Shown here: positions 7,932-17,553 of the stretch, one piece after another
Layout: each line of letters opens with the position of its first letter
Numbering within the stretch: position 1 is the stretch's first letter
Assembly: GCA_020848095.1 (NCBI GenBank)
Contig: JADLAT010000011.1
Coordinates: forward strand, 1-43,925
DNA: 43,925 bases
Source: Alphaproteobacteria bacterium
GTDB taxonomy: Bacteria > Pseudomonadota > Alphaproteobacteria > Micavibrionales > Micavibrionaceae
Reading direction: 5' to 3'
Program-made: the position numbers and the translations under genes
Notes under the pieces: generated by a model
What the model was told of the DNA's origin: nothing
Databases searched by the model: none
Seen by the model: the letters and a program-made list of their open reading frames with translations, nothing else

Positions 7932-9251
7932 TTACCGCTCTGTAAAGGCCGTCTTCACAGAATTACGAATAGGCTTCAACAAATAATCCAAAATCGTTTT
8001 ACGGCCCGTAATGATGTCGGCCATCACCACCATACCGGGCAAAATAATATTGCCCTGATCCTCTCCCACATAATCTTTTTCAAGATCAATACGGCCTTCA
8101 TAATACCGCTCTCCATTGGCACCGGAAAAAGTGGTTGCCGATATCTGCTGTAATTTTCCGCGAATAAAGCCATAGCGTGAGAAGTCAAAACTGCTGAACT
8201 TAACCTGCACATCCTGCCCCGGCTTGAGATGCCCGATATGTTGCGGCGGAATTTTAATCTGCACCACCAGCTTTTCATCCATCGGCACAATTTCCATCAA
8301 AGTCTGACCGGGCTGTATCACCGCGCCGATCGTATTCACCGCCAGCCCCTTGACCAGACCATCTGTCGGCGCGCGCACATCCAGACGCGCCACGCGGTGT
8401 TTAAGCTTTTCCACCAATTCTGCATTTTGGGAAAGCTCAGCCATAATCTGGTCCAGCCGTTCATGCATTTCATCTTGCTGACGAGCGCCCAAAGATTTAA
8501 GGCGGTTTTGAAACTCCGAAATTTCAGAGCGCGTCATACGGATTTTATTTTCAATCTGCCGCGTATCGCCATTTGCATTATTAAGATTTTGCTGCGCCTC
8601 CAGAAGATGCATATCCGAAGCATACCCCTTCTGGTTTAATTGCATTCGTCTTGCATATAAATCCCCGGCAATACGCTGATTATCCTGCGCCGTGCTTAAG
8701 TCTGATTGATACGTGGCGATCAACCGTTTTTTCTGCACAATCTGTTCTTCAATAACCTTATGGTCTTCGGTGCGGGCTTTGACCATGCCGGCGAAAAATG
8801 ATTTCTGGTCTTTCACCGCATCGGGATGATCTGCGCCATAGGCCGAAAAATCAGGCTGGCGTCCCTCCACAAAAGCCCGCAGCCGCTCTTCCTGCATCTT
8901 CAGAGCCATATCCCGGCTTAGCGCACGATTTAAATCATCCTGCGATCCGCCGCCATCCAGCGTCAGAACAATCTGCCCTTTCTTAACCATCTGCCGCTCT
9001 TTCACGCGAATGCTTTTGACAATGCCGCCCTCCAGATGCTGCACCACCTGTTGATTACCCGTAGGAATAATTTCACCCGGCGTATGGGCAATTTCACTGA
9101 TCTTCGTTACGCCCGCCCACCCTAGAAAAGCCAGCAAGGCAATACTGATCGTTAACATGGTCGAGCGCACGATTGACGGATTGACCGCTTCTTCAAGCTG
9201 AATAGCCTGAGAGAGATATCGTGTTTGTTTTTCGGGATTTTTATTTTTCAT
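7932..9251 (-). CDS. HlyD-family type I secretion periplasmic adaptor
   Basis: 439 residues. A short cytoplasmic N-terminus and one transmembrane helix (about 30-48) lead to a lipoyl-type half domain (GEIIPTGNQQVVQHLEGGIV). A long coiled-coil hairpin (about 100-290) follows, then the second lipoyl half (VRAPTDGLVKGLAVNTIGAV) and a beta-barrel region ending near DYLLKPI. This is the membrane-fusion protein that links an ABC exporter to TolC. Its ATG overlaps the TAA of the upstream ABC gene by one base (TAATG), so the two are translationally coupled. Confidence 0.93.
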   Translation of the reverse strand: MKNKNPEKQTRYLSQAIQLEEAVNPSIVRSTMLTISIALLAFLGWAGVTKISEIAHTPGEIIPTGNQQVVQHLEGGIVKSIRVKERQMVKKGQIVLTLDGGGSQDDLNRALSRDMALKMQEERLRAFVEGRQPDFSAYGADHPDAVKDQKSFFAGMVKARTEDHKVIEEQIVQKKRLIATYQSDLSTAQDNQRIAGDLYARRMQLNQKGYASDMHLLEAQQNLNNANGDTRQIENKIRMTRSEISEFQNRLKSLGARQQDEMHERLDQIMAELSQNAELVEKLKHRVARLDVRAPTDGLVKGLAVNTIGAVIQPGQTLMEIVPMDEKLVVQIKIPPQHIGHLKPGQDVQVKFSSFDFSRYGFIRGKLQQISATTFSGANGERYYEGRIDLEKDYVGEDQGNIILPGMVVMADIITGRKTILDYLLKPIRNSVKTAFTER

Positions 9252-11464
9252 TATGCTGCATCCTCCAGAAGTGTTTCCAATATTTTTTCACGCGGCCCGG
9301 CCATTGGCGCAACGCCCCGGCGAAGCGTAACAATCGTGTCGGCCATACGCATAAAATCTTCACGATAGGTCACAAGAAAGACCGTTCTTTTACCGCGTAT
9401 ATCCGCGAGATATTTCTTAAGGTTTTCACCCGCTTTCCCGCCCAGCAGCATATTAGGCAGCTCATCAATCAGGACAATCGGCGAGGGGTGCAGATAGGCT
9501 CTGGCCAAAGACAAACGCGCCAGCAACCCCTGCGGCAGTGTCTCCACACCATAGCGCCCGATAAGCGTTTCCACATCATCCATTAACTTTGACACATCAT
9601 CCCACGCATCTGCATGGACCAAAGCCTGACGAATATCCTGCTCACTGGCCAGCGGATTTCCTATGCGCAGATTATCAAGGATAGAACCGCGAAAAAAATC
9701 CGGTTGCTGCGGCACATAGGCAATATGCCGCCGCAAATCCGGCGCATCCAGCTGACGAATATCAAAACCGTCAATCTGCACAGAGCCCTCCTGAACCTTA
9801 TACAGACTTTTAACCAGCTTCAGCAGACTGCTTTTCCCGGATCCATTCTGCCCTGTAATGGCCACCAGATCACCGGGACGCGCTTCAAAATTCAAATCCC
9901 TGAAGACGGCATCTCCGTCCTGCGCATAACGCATACTCACATGGCTAAAGCGCACAGCACCCTTAATCCGGGGAAGCCGCGCCGCCGTTTTGGCCTCCAT
10001 CGCTTCCGTATCCAGATCCATCAGCATATTGATCTGAATAATCGAATTACGGAGTTGCTCCAATCTCGGGATCATGGTGCAAAGACTATAAAAGGGCGTT
10101 AAAACGCGCCACACCAAAATCATCACGGCGACCAGCGCGCCAGTACTCATCCCGCCGGTCCAGATAAGATGCGCACCAAAACCAATAGTGGCAACAGCCG
10201 AGATAACAGTAAAGGCATGGGCAACCGTTTCGGCCACCATCCCCAACCACCCCAGATGAAAATGCGCCAGCATTTCCCGCCCCGACAAATCCCGGAATTT
10301 GGATTGCCATCGACTCGTAAGACCATACCCGCGCACAGCTCTGATTTTCTCAAATGTCTCAATGGTAAACTGCTGACGCGCGGAACTGTTTTTTGCTGCA
10401 AGGCGTATCGCAACACGCACCTTGCGATACACCACATAAAACAAGACCCCATAAGCGCCCACCATAAACAGGGGAACCAGAACCAAAGGCCCGGAAATCA
10501 TAAAAATGGCCACCGCCGCCAGCACAACAAAGGGCATCTCGAGCAGGGAAAGAAAAACCGACCCGCTGAAGAAATCGCGAATGGATTCAAATGTTTTTAT
10601 CCGCGCAATCTGCGCCGCAACCGAGGCCCGCTCAACCAGAGAAGGCGGCAAGCCGATAAGATGCGTAAATATCTTGTTGCCGACAATATTATCCATACGC
10701 GCCGCCAGCCATGAAAGCCCGCGCGAGCGTATTTTTCGCAAAATCATCTCGCATAAAAGCGCAATCACAACCCCCGTCGCCAACATCGGCAGCGTCTCCA
10801 GCGATCCCGCCGCAATAACGCGGTCATAAACCAGCAAAATAAAAATCGGTGTCGAAAGCGCAATAAGGTTGAGCATCAACCCCGCAACCATAACCTGCCC
10901 GATTGTGCCGTTAAAACGCCCGCACAGCGCCCTGAACCAGCTCGAACCGGAACCTGCACGCATAAATTTCGATGTAGGCGCCGCATTTTCATCAAAACGC
11001 TCAAAAATCCATATTCTGCCCTCACCCTGCTCCAGCCGCTCCAGCCTGACATCCGCAGAACCTTGAGCGCCATACACCTTGAAAACCGCCTGATCCCGGC
11101 CCGTAAGCACGAGAGAATTTCCATTGCGGGCCACAAACAGACAAGGGAACAACCGCGCATCAATGTCTTTGATCTTCGTTTTTGCCGAATGCGCCCGGTA
11201 CCCCAGATGCGCCAGAGCATTAAGCACATCCGCCTGATCAAACGGCCGGTTATGCTGCGGCAGGGCTTCGAGTAAACGATAGGTTTTGCAATGAGGCTCC
11301 AGCGTCAGAACCAGAGCGCATAACTCTTTTTCCCATGAATTTGTTGCACAAAAATTCCTGTAACCGGCCTCTTGCAAGACATTCATCATCAGCATAACGG
11401 GGCTATCCGTTGCCTCCGAAATCGCAGCATTTTTCACCCTTACTTTTCCAAAATTTTTAGTCAT
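9251..11464 (-). CDS. type I secretion ABC transporter, active-site-bearing half (C39-like N-terminal domain)
   Basis: 737 residues from ATG 11464. A TTG nine bases upstream is also in frame, but the ribosome-binding purines suit the ATG. The N-terminal 130 residues form a C39-peptidase-like domain without an evident catalytic Cys motif. An ABC exporter membrane domain follows (about 180-460), then a nucleotide-binding domain. The Walker A is intact (GQNGSGKSS), as are the Q-loop (YVPQQPDFF) and the Walker B with catalytic Glu (IVLIDELP). The signature motif reads LPQGLLARLSLARA instead of LSGGQ, and the switch His is replaced by Tyr (VTYRED). It probably pairs with the degenerate half encoded 17 nt upstream. 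Confidence 0.88.
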   Translation of the reverse strand: MTKNFGKVRVKNAAISEATDSPVMLMMNVLQEAGYRNFCATNSWEKELCALVLTLEPHCKTYRLLEALPQHNRPFDQADVLNALAHLGYRAHSAKTKIKDIDARLFPCLFVARNGNSLVLTGRDQAVFKVYGAQGSADVRLERLEQGEGRIWIFERFDENAAPTSKFMRAGSGSSWFRALCGRFNGTIGQVMVAGLMLNLIALSTPIFILLVYDRVIAAGSLETLPMLATGVVIALLCEMILRKIRSRGLSWLAARMDNIVGNKIFTHLIGLPPSLVERASVAAQIARIKTFESIRDFFSGSVFLSLLEMPFVVLAAVAIFMISGPLVLVPLFMVGAYGVLFYVVYRKVRVAIRLAAKNSSARQQFTIETFEKIRAVRGYGLTSRWQSKFRDLSGREMLAHFHLGWLGMVAETVAHAFTVISAVATIGFGAHLIWTGGMSTGALVAVMILVWRVLTPFYSLCTMIPRLEQLRNSIIQINMLMDLDTEAMEAKTAARLPRIKGAVRFSHVSMRYAQDGDAVFRDLNFEARPGDLVAITGQNGSGKSSLLKLVKSLYKVQEGSVQIDGFDIRQLDAPDLRRHIAYVPQQPDFFRGSILDNLRIGNPLASEQDIRQALVHADAWDDVSKLMDDVETLIGRYGVETLPQGLLARLSLARAYLHPSPIVLIDELPNMLLGGKAGENLKKYLADIRGKRTVFLVTYREDFMRMADTIVTLRRGVAPMAGPREKILETLLEDAA

Positions 11465-11481
11465 GCCCCTCAAACTCCCCT

Positions 11482-13176
11482 TTATAGCCGTACAAATGCG
11501 TTATGTTTCAAGTGATCCGTATCCTCTGACAACGCGCCGTTTTCAAGCACAAAGGAGCGTTCCGCCAAAGACCGGATATTGCAATCACCGGAAATTAAAA
11601 TCATGCTCACCCGCCCTTTAAGACGCGCAAGAAGGCTGTAAATGGCGTTATACCCTTCCCGGTCGAGCGCCAGATCGGCATTGTCAAAAATTATAATGCG
11701 GGGCTTGGAGGCCAAAACACGAACCATGGAAATACGTTGTTTCAAACCGGGTGGGATAGTATCGGCCTGCCCGCCGGTCAAAAACGTATCAAACCCGGCT
11801 GGCAATTTCGCAATCTCACGATCAATCTTCAAAAGCGCCGCCACTTCGCGGACACTCTCCCCCTCAATCTGGCCGAAACACGTCATATTATCGCGGATCG
11901 TTCCCCGGAAAATCAGCCCCTCTGTGCGAATAAGACCGACATGCTGGATCAGGCGCTCCGGGCTATAACGCAGAATATTCACCCCGTCTATGACGATATC
12001 GCCCGTCGTCGGCGGATATATCCCGGCAAGCATATCCAAAAATGCGCCTTTACTGGCACTGTGATCGGCATGAAGCAAAACGCATTCCCCGGCATTTAAT
12101 TCCAGATCAATATTTTTCAACAGCCACACACCGTCTCTTTCATGCTGAAAGGATAAATGCCGAAGGCTGAGATCTCCTTTTCTTTCCGGCGCTTCATCAT
12201 TGGCGGCAACGGCAAAATGGCGCGGCGTCTCAAACAGCGTTTCAACTTTTTCCTTCGCCAGAACATAATCTTGATACCGCGCCCAAAGCGCCAGCGCCCG
12301 CTGGATAGGCTGCATCATCCGGCCAGAGAGCAAAACCGTGGCAATTAACGCGCCGGTCGTGATCTGCCCCTGCAACACAAAAAGAGCGCCAATCGTGATA
12401 ACGGCGGCGACCATAAGATGAGAAAAAAGCGCAGAATCATTAAACGTATTGGCCGTGGCCTCGGTTACGCTGAAATTCCCCAGCGTAGAGGTTTCCTGCA
12501 AAACCTCATACCGGCGCGCAAAACTGTTCTCCAGGGAAAAAGATTTAAGGGTATGTATACCCTCCAGACCTTCAATCAGAAAATTATAACGCGCATCATC
12601 GGCCCGGTCACGGGCCTTGAGCGCCGCCCGCAGCTTTTGTCCGCGCGCAAAGGAAACGATGGTAAAAATCATAAGGACGAAAGCCGGAACAATGGCCAGC
12701 GGCCCCGCAATATAAATCGCAAGACATAAAAACAGGGGAACCAGAACAAGCTCAAAAATTGTCATCTGCGCGTAACCGCTGTAGAAATCCTTCAGCTTAC
12801 CGATCGCGCTCATACGGTGCAGATGCTCCCCAATCCCGTATTCCCCAAGGCGCGAAAGATCCGCCTGCAACAAATGATTCATAGCCGCGCAGGACAAACG
12901 GTGCTCGTAGGCCGCCCCGGCCCGGCCCATAGTATAGGCACGGGTCAGGCGCAGAGCGGCCTCGAGGACGACGGCCAGGCAAACGCCGGAGATAAGAACG
13001 GGGAGCGTGCCTGAACCGGGGGCGGGTAAAATACGATCGTAAACCTGAAGCGTTGTCACCGGCAGAGCCAGCGAAAGAATGTTAATAGCCAACGTCGTCA
13101 GGAGCAAAGAACCGGTATCAATTTTAAAACCGGACGGCTTCAAAAAATTTCCTTGTGCAGGTCTGGGCTTTCTCAT
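11482..13176 (-). CDS. type I secretion ABC transporter half with degenerate nucleotide-binding domain
   Basis: 564 residues: an exporter membrane domain (about 20-310) and a nucleotide-binding domain lacking most catalytic residues. The Walker A position reads HADHSASKGAF instead of GxxGxGKS/T. The Q-loop Gln is lost (LIRTEGLIF). Walker B ends IIIFDNAD, with Asn for the catalytic Glu. The signature is IPPGLKQR and the switch His is replaced (LISGDC). Fold landmarks are all present, so this is divergence rather than a broken gene. By analogy with heterodimeric exporters such as the RtxB/RtxE pair, it should be the non-hydrolysing partner. Its ATG overlaps the stop of the upstream cargo-like gene by 4 nt. 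Confidence 0.85.
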   Translation of the reverse strand: MRKPRPAQGNFLKPSGFKIDTGSLLLTTLAINILSLALPVTTLQVYDRILPAPGSGTLPVLISGVCLAVVLEAALRLTRAYTMGRAGAAYEHRLSCAAMNHLLQADLSRLGEYGIGEHLHRMSAIGKLKDFYSGYAQMTIFELVLVPLFLCLAIYIAGPLAIVPAFVLMIFTIVSFARGQKLRAALKARDRADDARYNFLIEGLEGIHTLKSFSLENSFARRYEVLQETSTLGNFSVTEATANTFNDSALFSHLMVAAVITIGALFVLQGQITTGALIATVLLSGRMMQPIQRALALWARYQDYVLAKEKVETLFETPRHFAVAANDEAPERKGDLSLRHLSFQHERDGVWLLKNIDLELNAGECVLLHADHSASKGAFLDMLAGIYPPTTGDIVIDGVNILRYSPERLIQHVGLIRTEGLIFRGTIRDNMTCFGQIEGESVREVAALLKIDREIAKLPAGFDTFLTGGQADTIPPGLKQRISMVRVLASKPRIIIFDNADLALDREGYNAIYSLLARLKGRVSMILISGDCNIRSLAERSFVLENGALSEDTDHLKHNAFVRL

Positions 13177-15224
13177 CTAAAAAGCCCTCCACCGAACAAC
13201 CCGCCGCCGGATGGTGCATGCTCTATGCCATCCAGTAATCCGCCAAGCCCTTCGGCAATATGCCCGACCGGATCGGGCAGAACACCCCCCAGCGCATCAT
13301 CAAGCAGACCATCACCACCAATATTGCCGGCATCACCCACACCGGGCAAAAGGCTTTCCGTCCAATCAGCAAGCCCGCCAATCCCGATAGGGTCGTTGGA
13401 TAAACCTATATCAAGTAAATCGCCATCACCCGCTGGATTCAAAATATCCAGCGCCACATCAATCTCAATATCTATATCGCCTAAAATCCCCTCCAACGGG
13501 TCCAGCACAAGATCAATACCCTGAATATCGGCAATCTCATGCCCGGCCACATCCAGAGAAACTCCGGTATCCAGATCAACATCACCTTCACAGTTATTCG
13601 TGCCTTCGGCATCCAGAAGATCAAGACCAATCCCCGGCAGAATATCTCCGCCACCGCCCGCAATATCACCGATATCCGGCAACTCCGGCAGATCAGGCAG
13701 ATCAGGAAGATCCGACAGAATATCCCCAAGCCCCTCACGAATACCCGTCAGGATATTATCCTCACCGCTGCCGCCGGCCAGATCATCAACAACGCCGCCG
13801 GCAACATCCCCTAAAATATTCGCGCCAAGCCCCAGATCCAGATCAACATCTCCGACAATCGCCTCCAGCGGATCAAGCGGAATATCAAGATCAATCGGCG
13901 GTAAAATCTGATGATCAGCCAGCGCCAGATCCAGGCCCAGCGATACATCACCATCACCGCCCGCATTATCTATCCCCGACGTATCAAAAAGCGCCAGCCC
14001 CGCATCGGCCAGAATATCGATATCCCCGGCCAGATCCTCCACCGGATTAAACACCACATCCACAATCGCATCCGCAATCTCCAATGGCCCAACCCCCAGA
14101 TCGAGCCCCAGCCCCAGATCGGTGTCTCCGGCGCTATGTTCGTTATCGCCACCCCCCAGCAAACTGACAATGCCATGAAGATCGGCAAGGACCAGCCCAC
14201 CCGGATCAAGCGGCAGCCCCAGCCCCTCAACCAAAGACGTCAAAGGGTCCAGATCAATAACATGATCAATAACCTGCAAAACATTATCACCACTGATCAC
14301 ATCGAGATTCAAATGCGTCAGCTGGCTCAAAACAGCATCCAGATGCAGCGTCAAACCATCGCCATCCAGAACATTCACCAGAACCTCCGTAAGGTTATTG
14401 GTGATATTATTTGTAATATTCGTAAAAACCGTGTTGATCGTGCTGGATATCTCCGTAATCGTCGTCGTAACCAAATTCGTCACGTCACCGGCATCAATCA
14501 ATGTAAAATCACCCAGATTGATAATCGTATCGCCCAGATCAATATCAATCAGGGTACAACCATCACCACAGCCCCCGCCTCCATCGCTGCCATCAGAACC
14601 GTTATGCCCGTCCGCACCGTTGGTGCCGCTGGCGCCATCCTTGCCGGAACCGCTATTTGTCCCATTTGTACCGTTCAAACCATTAGTCGCAACAAAACTC
14701 TGACCATCCGTACCGGAACCGCCAGAGCCAGAAAATGACCCGGCGGAGCGGCCATTGACCGCACTATCCGCCACAAATCCCGAGGCCCCCAGCGTCCCCA
14801 GCGTATTGGACGTAAACCCTGTATCACCAACATTCCCCTGATATCCGCCATCGCCTGAACTCATCCGCGCCGGATCGCTATTGACCGCACCGGGACCACT
14901 GGCGGTAAAATCATGTTCACCCCCCTGATAAACCGCGCCGGGCGCCAGCCCATGCACAGACCCAAAAGCCATGGAAGAAAACGGCGTATCACCCGCAAGG
15001 GTAAACGGGTCACTGGCCGCCAAAGCGCCTTCAGTCTGCCCCGCCTGCATCATGAGAAAATTCAGATTACCGGAACCGGATAACCCCTCCGTAACGCCGT
15101 CCAGATCTTCGGCCATGTACTGATCCGCATCCAGCTTTGAAACCGGCGCCGTCAACGACGACCAGATATCCTCATGCTGTTGAAGAGTTGCATTTAAAGT
15201 CTGAAGGTCAATTTCGCCGGTCAT
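13173..15224 (-). CDS. repetitive acidic Gly/Asp/Leu-rich protein, candidate type I secretion cargo
   Basis: 683 residues from ATG 15224. The frame reaches a TTG at 15278, but a good promoter ends just there, so the later start is preferred. No signal peptide is present. Residues about 180-220 are collagen-like Gly-rich (GTNGTNSGSGKDGASG), followed by a Thr/Asn/Ile-rich stretch. Three imperfect repeats follow, starting near 365, 422 and 543, with the theme GD-x-DLxLGLDL then LDPLE-x-I-x-GDIDI. One segment (GGSGEDNIL, near 483) fits the RTX nonapeptide. A PDLPDLPELPDIGD run follows. The C-terminus ends SGGGLFGGGLFR. Position at the head of a type I secretion operon, composition and absence of Sec signal suggest a secreted substrate. 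Function is unknown. Confidence 0.7.
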   Translation of the reverse strand: MTGEIDLQTLNATLQQHEDIWSSLTAPVSKLDADQYMAEDLDGVTEGLSGSGNLNFLMMQAGQTEGALAASDPFTLAGDTPFSSMAFGSVHGLAPGAVYQGGEHDFTASGPGAVNSDPARMSSGDGGYQGNVGDTGFTSNTLGTLGASGFVADSAVNGRSAGSFSGSGGSGTDGQSFVATNGLNGTNGTNSGSGKDGASGTNGADGHNGSDGSDGGGGCGDGCTLIDIDLGDTIINLGDFTLIDAGDVTNLVTTTITEISSTINTVFTNITNNITNNLTEVLVNVLDGDGLTLHLDAVLSQLTHLNLDVISGDNVLQVIDHVIDLDPLTSLVEGLGLPLDPGGLVLADLHGIVSLLGGGDNEHSAGDTDLGLGLDLGVGPLEIADAIVDVVFNPVEDLAGDIDILADAGLALFDTSGIDNAGGDGDVSLGLDLALADHQILPPIDLDIPLDPLEAIVGDVDLDLGLGANILGDVAGGVVDDLAGGSGEDNILTGIREGLGDILSDLPDLPDLPELPDIGDIAGGGGDILPGIGLDLLDAEGTNNCEGDVDLDTGVSLDVAGHEIADIQGIDLVLDPLEGILGDIDIEIDVALDILNPAGDGDLLDIGLSNDPIGIGGLADWTESLLPGVGDAGNIGGDGLLDDALGGVLPDPVGHIAEGLGGLLDGIEHAPSGGGLFGGGLFR

Positions 15225-15280
15225 AACAAGCCCCGTTTCTCTATTAAGGTTACTCACGTATCCCAGAATATCAACCAAAG

Positions 15281-15309
15281 ATTGTATAAAAGTTTATTTT
15301 GTGTTTCAT
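15281..15309 (-). promoter_or_regulatory. candidate promoter of the type I secretion operon
   Basis: On the minus strand, ATGAAA (15304-15309), 17 nt, TACAAT (15281-15286). The -10 matches consensus at five of six positions. Transcription would begin near 15274, downstream of the TTG at 15278, which supports ATG 15224 as the cargo start. Confidence 0.45.
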
Positions 15310-15345
15310 AATTGTTTCCGGGCAACTTTTTTTCCGCAAAAAACA

Positions 15346-16086
15346 ATGAATCAAAACAACACAATATTAATCGTCGATGATGAGCGTGACGCCAGAGAAA
15401 TCGCGCGCACCACGCTCAAACACTCCGGGTACGCGGTGTTCGAAGCCACGACAGGCCGCCGTATGCTGGAAATTTTCAAAACCGCCAGCATAGATCTCAT
15501 CTTGCTGGATCTCATTCTCACAGAGGAAAATGCGCTTGATTTAATCCCCGCGATCCGCAAGCAAACCGCCATCCCTATTTTAATTTTAAGTGGCCGGGGA
15601 ACGGACAGAGATAAAGTAAAAGCTCTTGAGAGCGGTGCAGATGATTTCATCACCAAGCCTTTCAGCCCGCAGGAACTTTGCGCCCGCATTGGTGCAAATC
15701 TCCGCCGTAGCAAAAAATCTGCTTATGCCCTGATGCCGCGCCGCGCACGTGAAAAAATCATTTTCGGAGACTGGGTACTCGACCGGGCCACGCTTCAAAT
15801 CCAGCCCTTAGATAAACAAACCGCGCTCACGCCGCTCACCCCGCGCGAATTTCGCATCCTCGAAGCGCTGGTTGCCAACCCGAATACCGTCCTGAGCCGG
15901 GAAAAACTTGCACAGCATCTCTTGCCAGATTCCGGCATCGGCATCCCCTGCAGCGGCAGAGCCATAGATATTCAAATCACCCGCATACGCCAGAAACTGG
16001 GGCTCCACGGCCAGAACAACGCACTCATCACCACCATCAGAGGAACGGGCTACATGCTCAATTGCAAAACGGAGACACTCTCATGA
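15346..16086 (+). CDS. OmpR/PhoB-family response regulator
   Basis: 246 residues from ATG 15346. The frame extends to a GTG at 15301 without conserved residues. The receiver has the acidic pair IVDDE, phosphoacceptor Asp55 (LLDLIL), and the Lys of TKPFSP. The C-terminal winged helix shows LTPREFRILEAL, VLSREKLAQHLL, the recognition helix RAIDIQITRIRQKL and TIRGTGYML. Such proteins activate or repress transcription after phosphorylation by a sensor kinase. No kinase with a His-accepting domain is seen in the window. It is divergent from the secretion operon and overlaps the TolC-like gene by 4 nt, so regulator and outer-membrane channel are co-transcribed. Confidence 0.92.
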   Translation: MNQNNTILIVDDERDAREIARTTLKHSGYAVFEATTGRRMLEIFKTASIDLILLDLILTEENALDLIPAIRKQTAIPILILSGRGTDRDKVKALESGADDFITKPFSPQELCARIGANLRRSKKSAYALMPRRAREKIIFGDWVLDRATLQIQPLDKQTALTPLTPREFRILEALVANPNTVLSREKLAQHLLPDSGIGIPCSGRAIDIQITRIRQKLGLHGQNNALITTIRGTGYMLNCKTETLS

Positions 16087-17528
16087 CCATCCCTAACATG
16101 ACCATCCCTAAACTTATAAAATCTTCCCTGCCTTATGCACTTCTTGCGCTTGGCCTGCTTCACAGCAACGCGGCGATAGCGCAAGAAGCCCCCATTTCCG
16201 AGAGTTTCAGAGAAAATGGTCTGCATCTTGAGCAGGCCCTCCGTCACGTCTATGAACACAACCCCGTTCTACAGGCCGCGCGCGCCGAATTACATGCAGC
16301 ACAGGAGCTCTACCCTCAGGCCCTGGCGGGCTGGCGTCCAACCCTGAATGCCGAGGCCGGTATCTTCGCCACCGATATCGACAGCAACAATTTCAGCCGG
16401 GGCACCGGCGCCACAACAAAGGATCTGACCTTAAGCATCGAACAACCTCTTTTCCGGGGGGGACGCACAACATCGCAAACCGCCAGAGCAAAGGCCCTCA
16501 TCATGGCGGCGCAGGCACAAACCCTGCGTACGGAACAAAAAATATTTCTGGAAACCACAATTGCCTATCTGAACGTCATGCAAAACCGCACCGTTTTGGA
16601 ATTACGGCGCGGCAATGAACATATGCTGGGCGAAGAACTGACTGCCGCCCGCGAACGCTTCAAAGCCGGGGCAATCACCATCACCGATATACATCACGGC
16701 GAAAGCCGCCTTGCCCGCGCGCGCGCGCAGACGCAGGAATCCATGAACGCGCTGGAGGCCAGTAACGCAGAGTTTGAATACCTGACGGCGCTTTCCCCCG
16801 ATACAACTTTTTATTATCCGCCAAACGTAACAGATTTGCCTCAAAATCTTGGCGAAGAAATCGAAACGGCCATGGAAAAAAATCCGGATATTCTGGCGGC
16901 AAAATACGCTCATAAAGCCGCCGGGCATAATGCCGATGCCACCCTGCGCGAGCTTTTTCCGCATATATTTGCCTACGCTTCCTACAACAGACAATATGAC
17001 CCGCAACCGGGCATCATTGATGAATTCGAGGTCGAAACAATCGGCCTGAAGGCCACGCTTGCCCTGTATCAAGGCGGCGCAACCCGCTCACGCCTCCGCC
17101 AGAACCGGCAAACCGCTAACCAGAAATACATAGAAATTTCTGAAATAAAAAACCGTGTCCGCGCGGATATAACAATCCACCACAAAGCCCTGAAAAGCGC
17201 ACAAACGGAAATCACAGCCCGCCTTGAGGAGATTGAGGCCCTTAAACAGGCCCGCGAAGGTCTGCGCGAAGAAACACTCATGGGTATGCGAACAACCCTT
17301 GATCTCCTTGATGCGGATCAAGAACTGCTCACCGCCAGAACCGCTCTGGCCGCCGCCCGAAGAAATGCCGCAGTCGCAAGCTTTTCCATCGCGAAAAACG
17401 CAGGGCTGCTGACACCGGATCGCTTCGGTATCCCAGACCATGCCTCAGCCATAGATACGCATTTTGAGGAAACCAGAAACCTTTTCGCCGAAACATCCAC
17501 ACCTGCGGACAGTTCCGGCGAAAAGTAG
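16083..17528 (+). CDS. TolC-family outer-membrane efflux/secretion channel
   Basis: 481 residues from ATG 16083, which forms an ATGA overlap with the preceding regulator and has GGAG at good spacing. A Sec signal peptide ends near NAAIA|QEAP. The mature part has two TolC repeats, each with a long helical hairpin (for example NPVLQAARAELHAAQELYPQ and NPDILAAKYAHKAAGHNADA). The family's SYNRQY-like strand and the GMRTTLDLLDADQELLTART segment, typical of type I secretion TolC proteins, are also present. It forms the trimeric outer-membrane exit duct for the ABC/HlyD machinery encoded on the other strand. Confidence 0.93.
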   Translation: MTIPNMTIPKLIKSSLPYALLALGLLHSNAAIAQEAPISESFRENGLHLEQALRHVYEHNPVLQAARAELHAAQELYPQALAGWRPTLNAEAGIFATDIDSNNFSRGTGATTKDLTLSIEQPLFRGGRTTSQTARAKALIMAAQAQTLRTEQKIFLETTIAYLNVMQNRTVLELRRGNEHMLGEELTAARERFKAGAITITDIHHGESRLARARAQTQESMNALEASNAEFEYLTALSPDTTFYYPPNVTDLPQNLGEEIETAMEKNPDILAAKYAHKAAGHNADATLRELFPHIFAYASYNRQYDPQPGIIDEFEVETIGLKATLALYQGGATRSRLRQNRQTANQKYIEISEIKNRVRADITIHHKALKSAQTEITARLEEIEALKQAREGLREETLMGMRTTLDLLDADQELLTARTALAAARRNAAVASFSIAKNAGLLTPDRFGIPDHASAIDTHFEETRNLFAETSTPADSSGEK

Positions 17529-17553
17529 AATAAATCTTGCAATGTATAATCCC

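Noticed and set aside
13911..14738. A 275-codon plus-strand frame opposite the cargo-like gene
   Set aside because: It mirrors the repetitive low-complexity coding strand, has no ribosome binding site and shows no domain.
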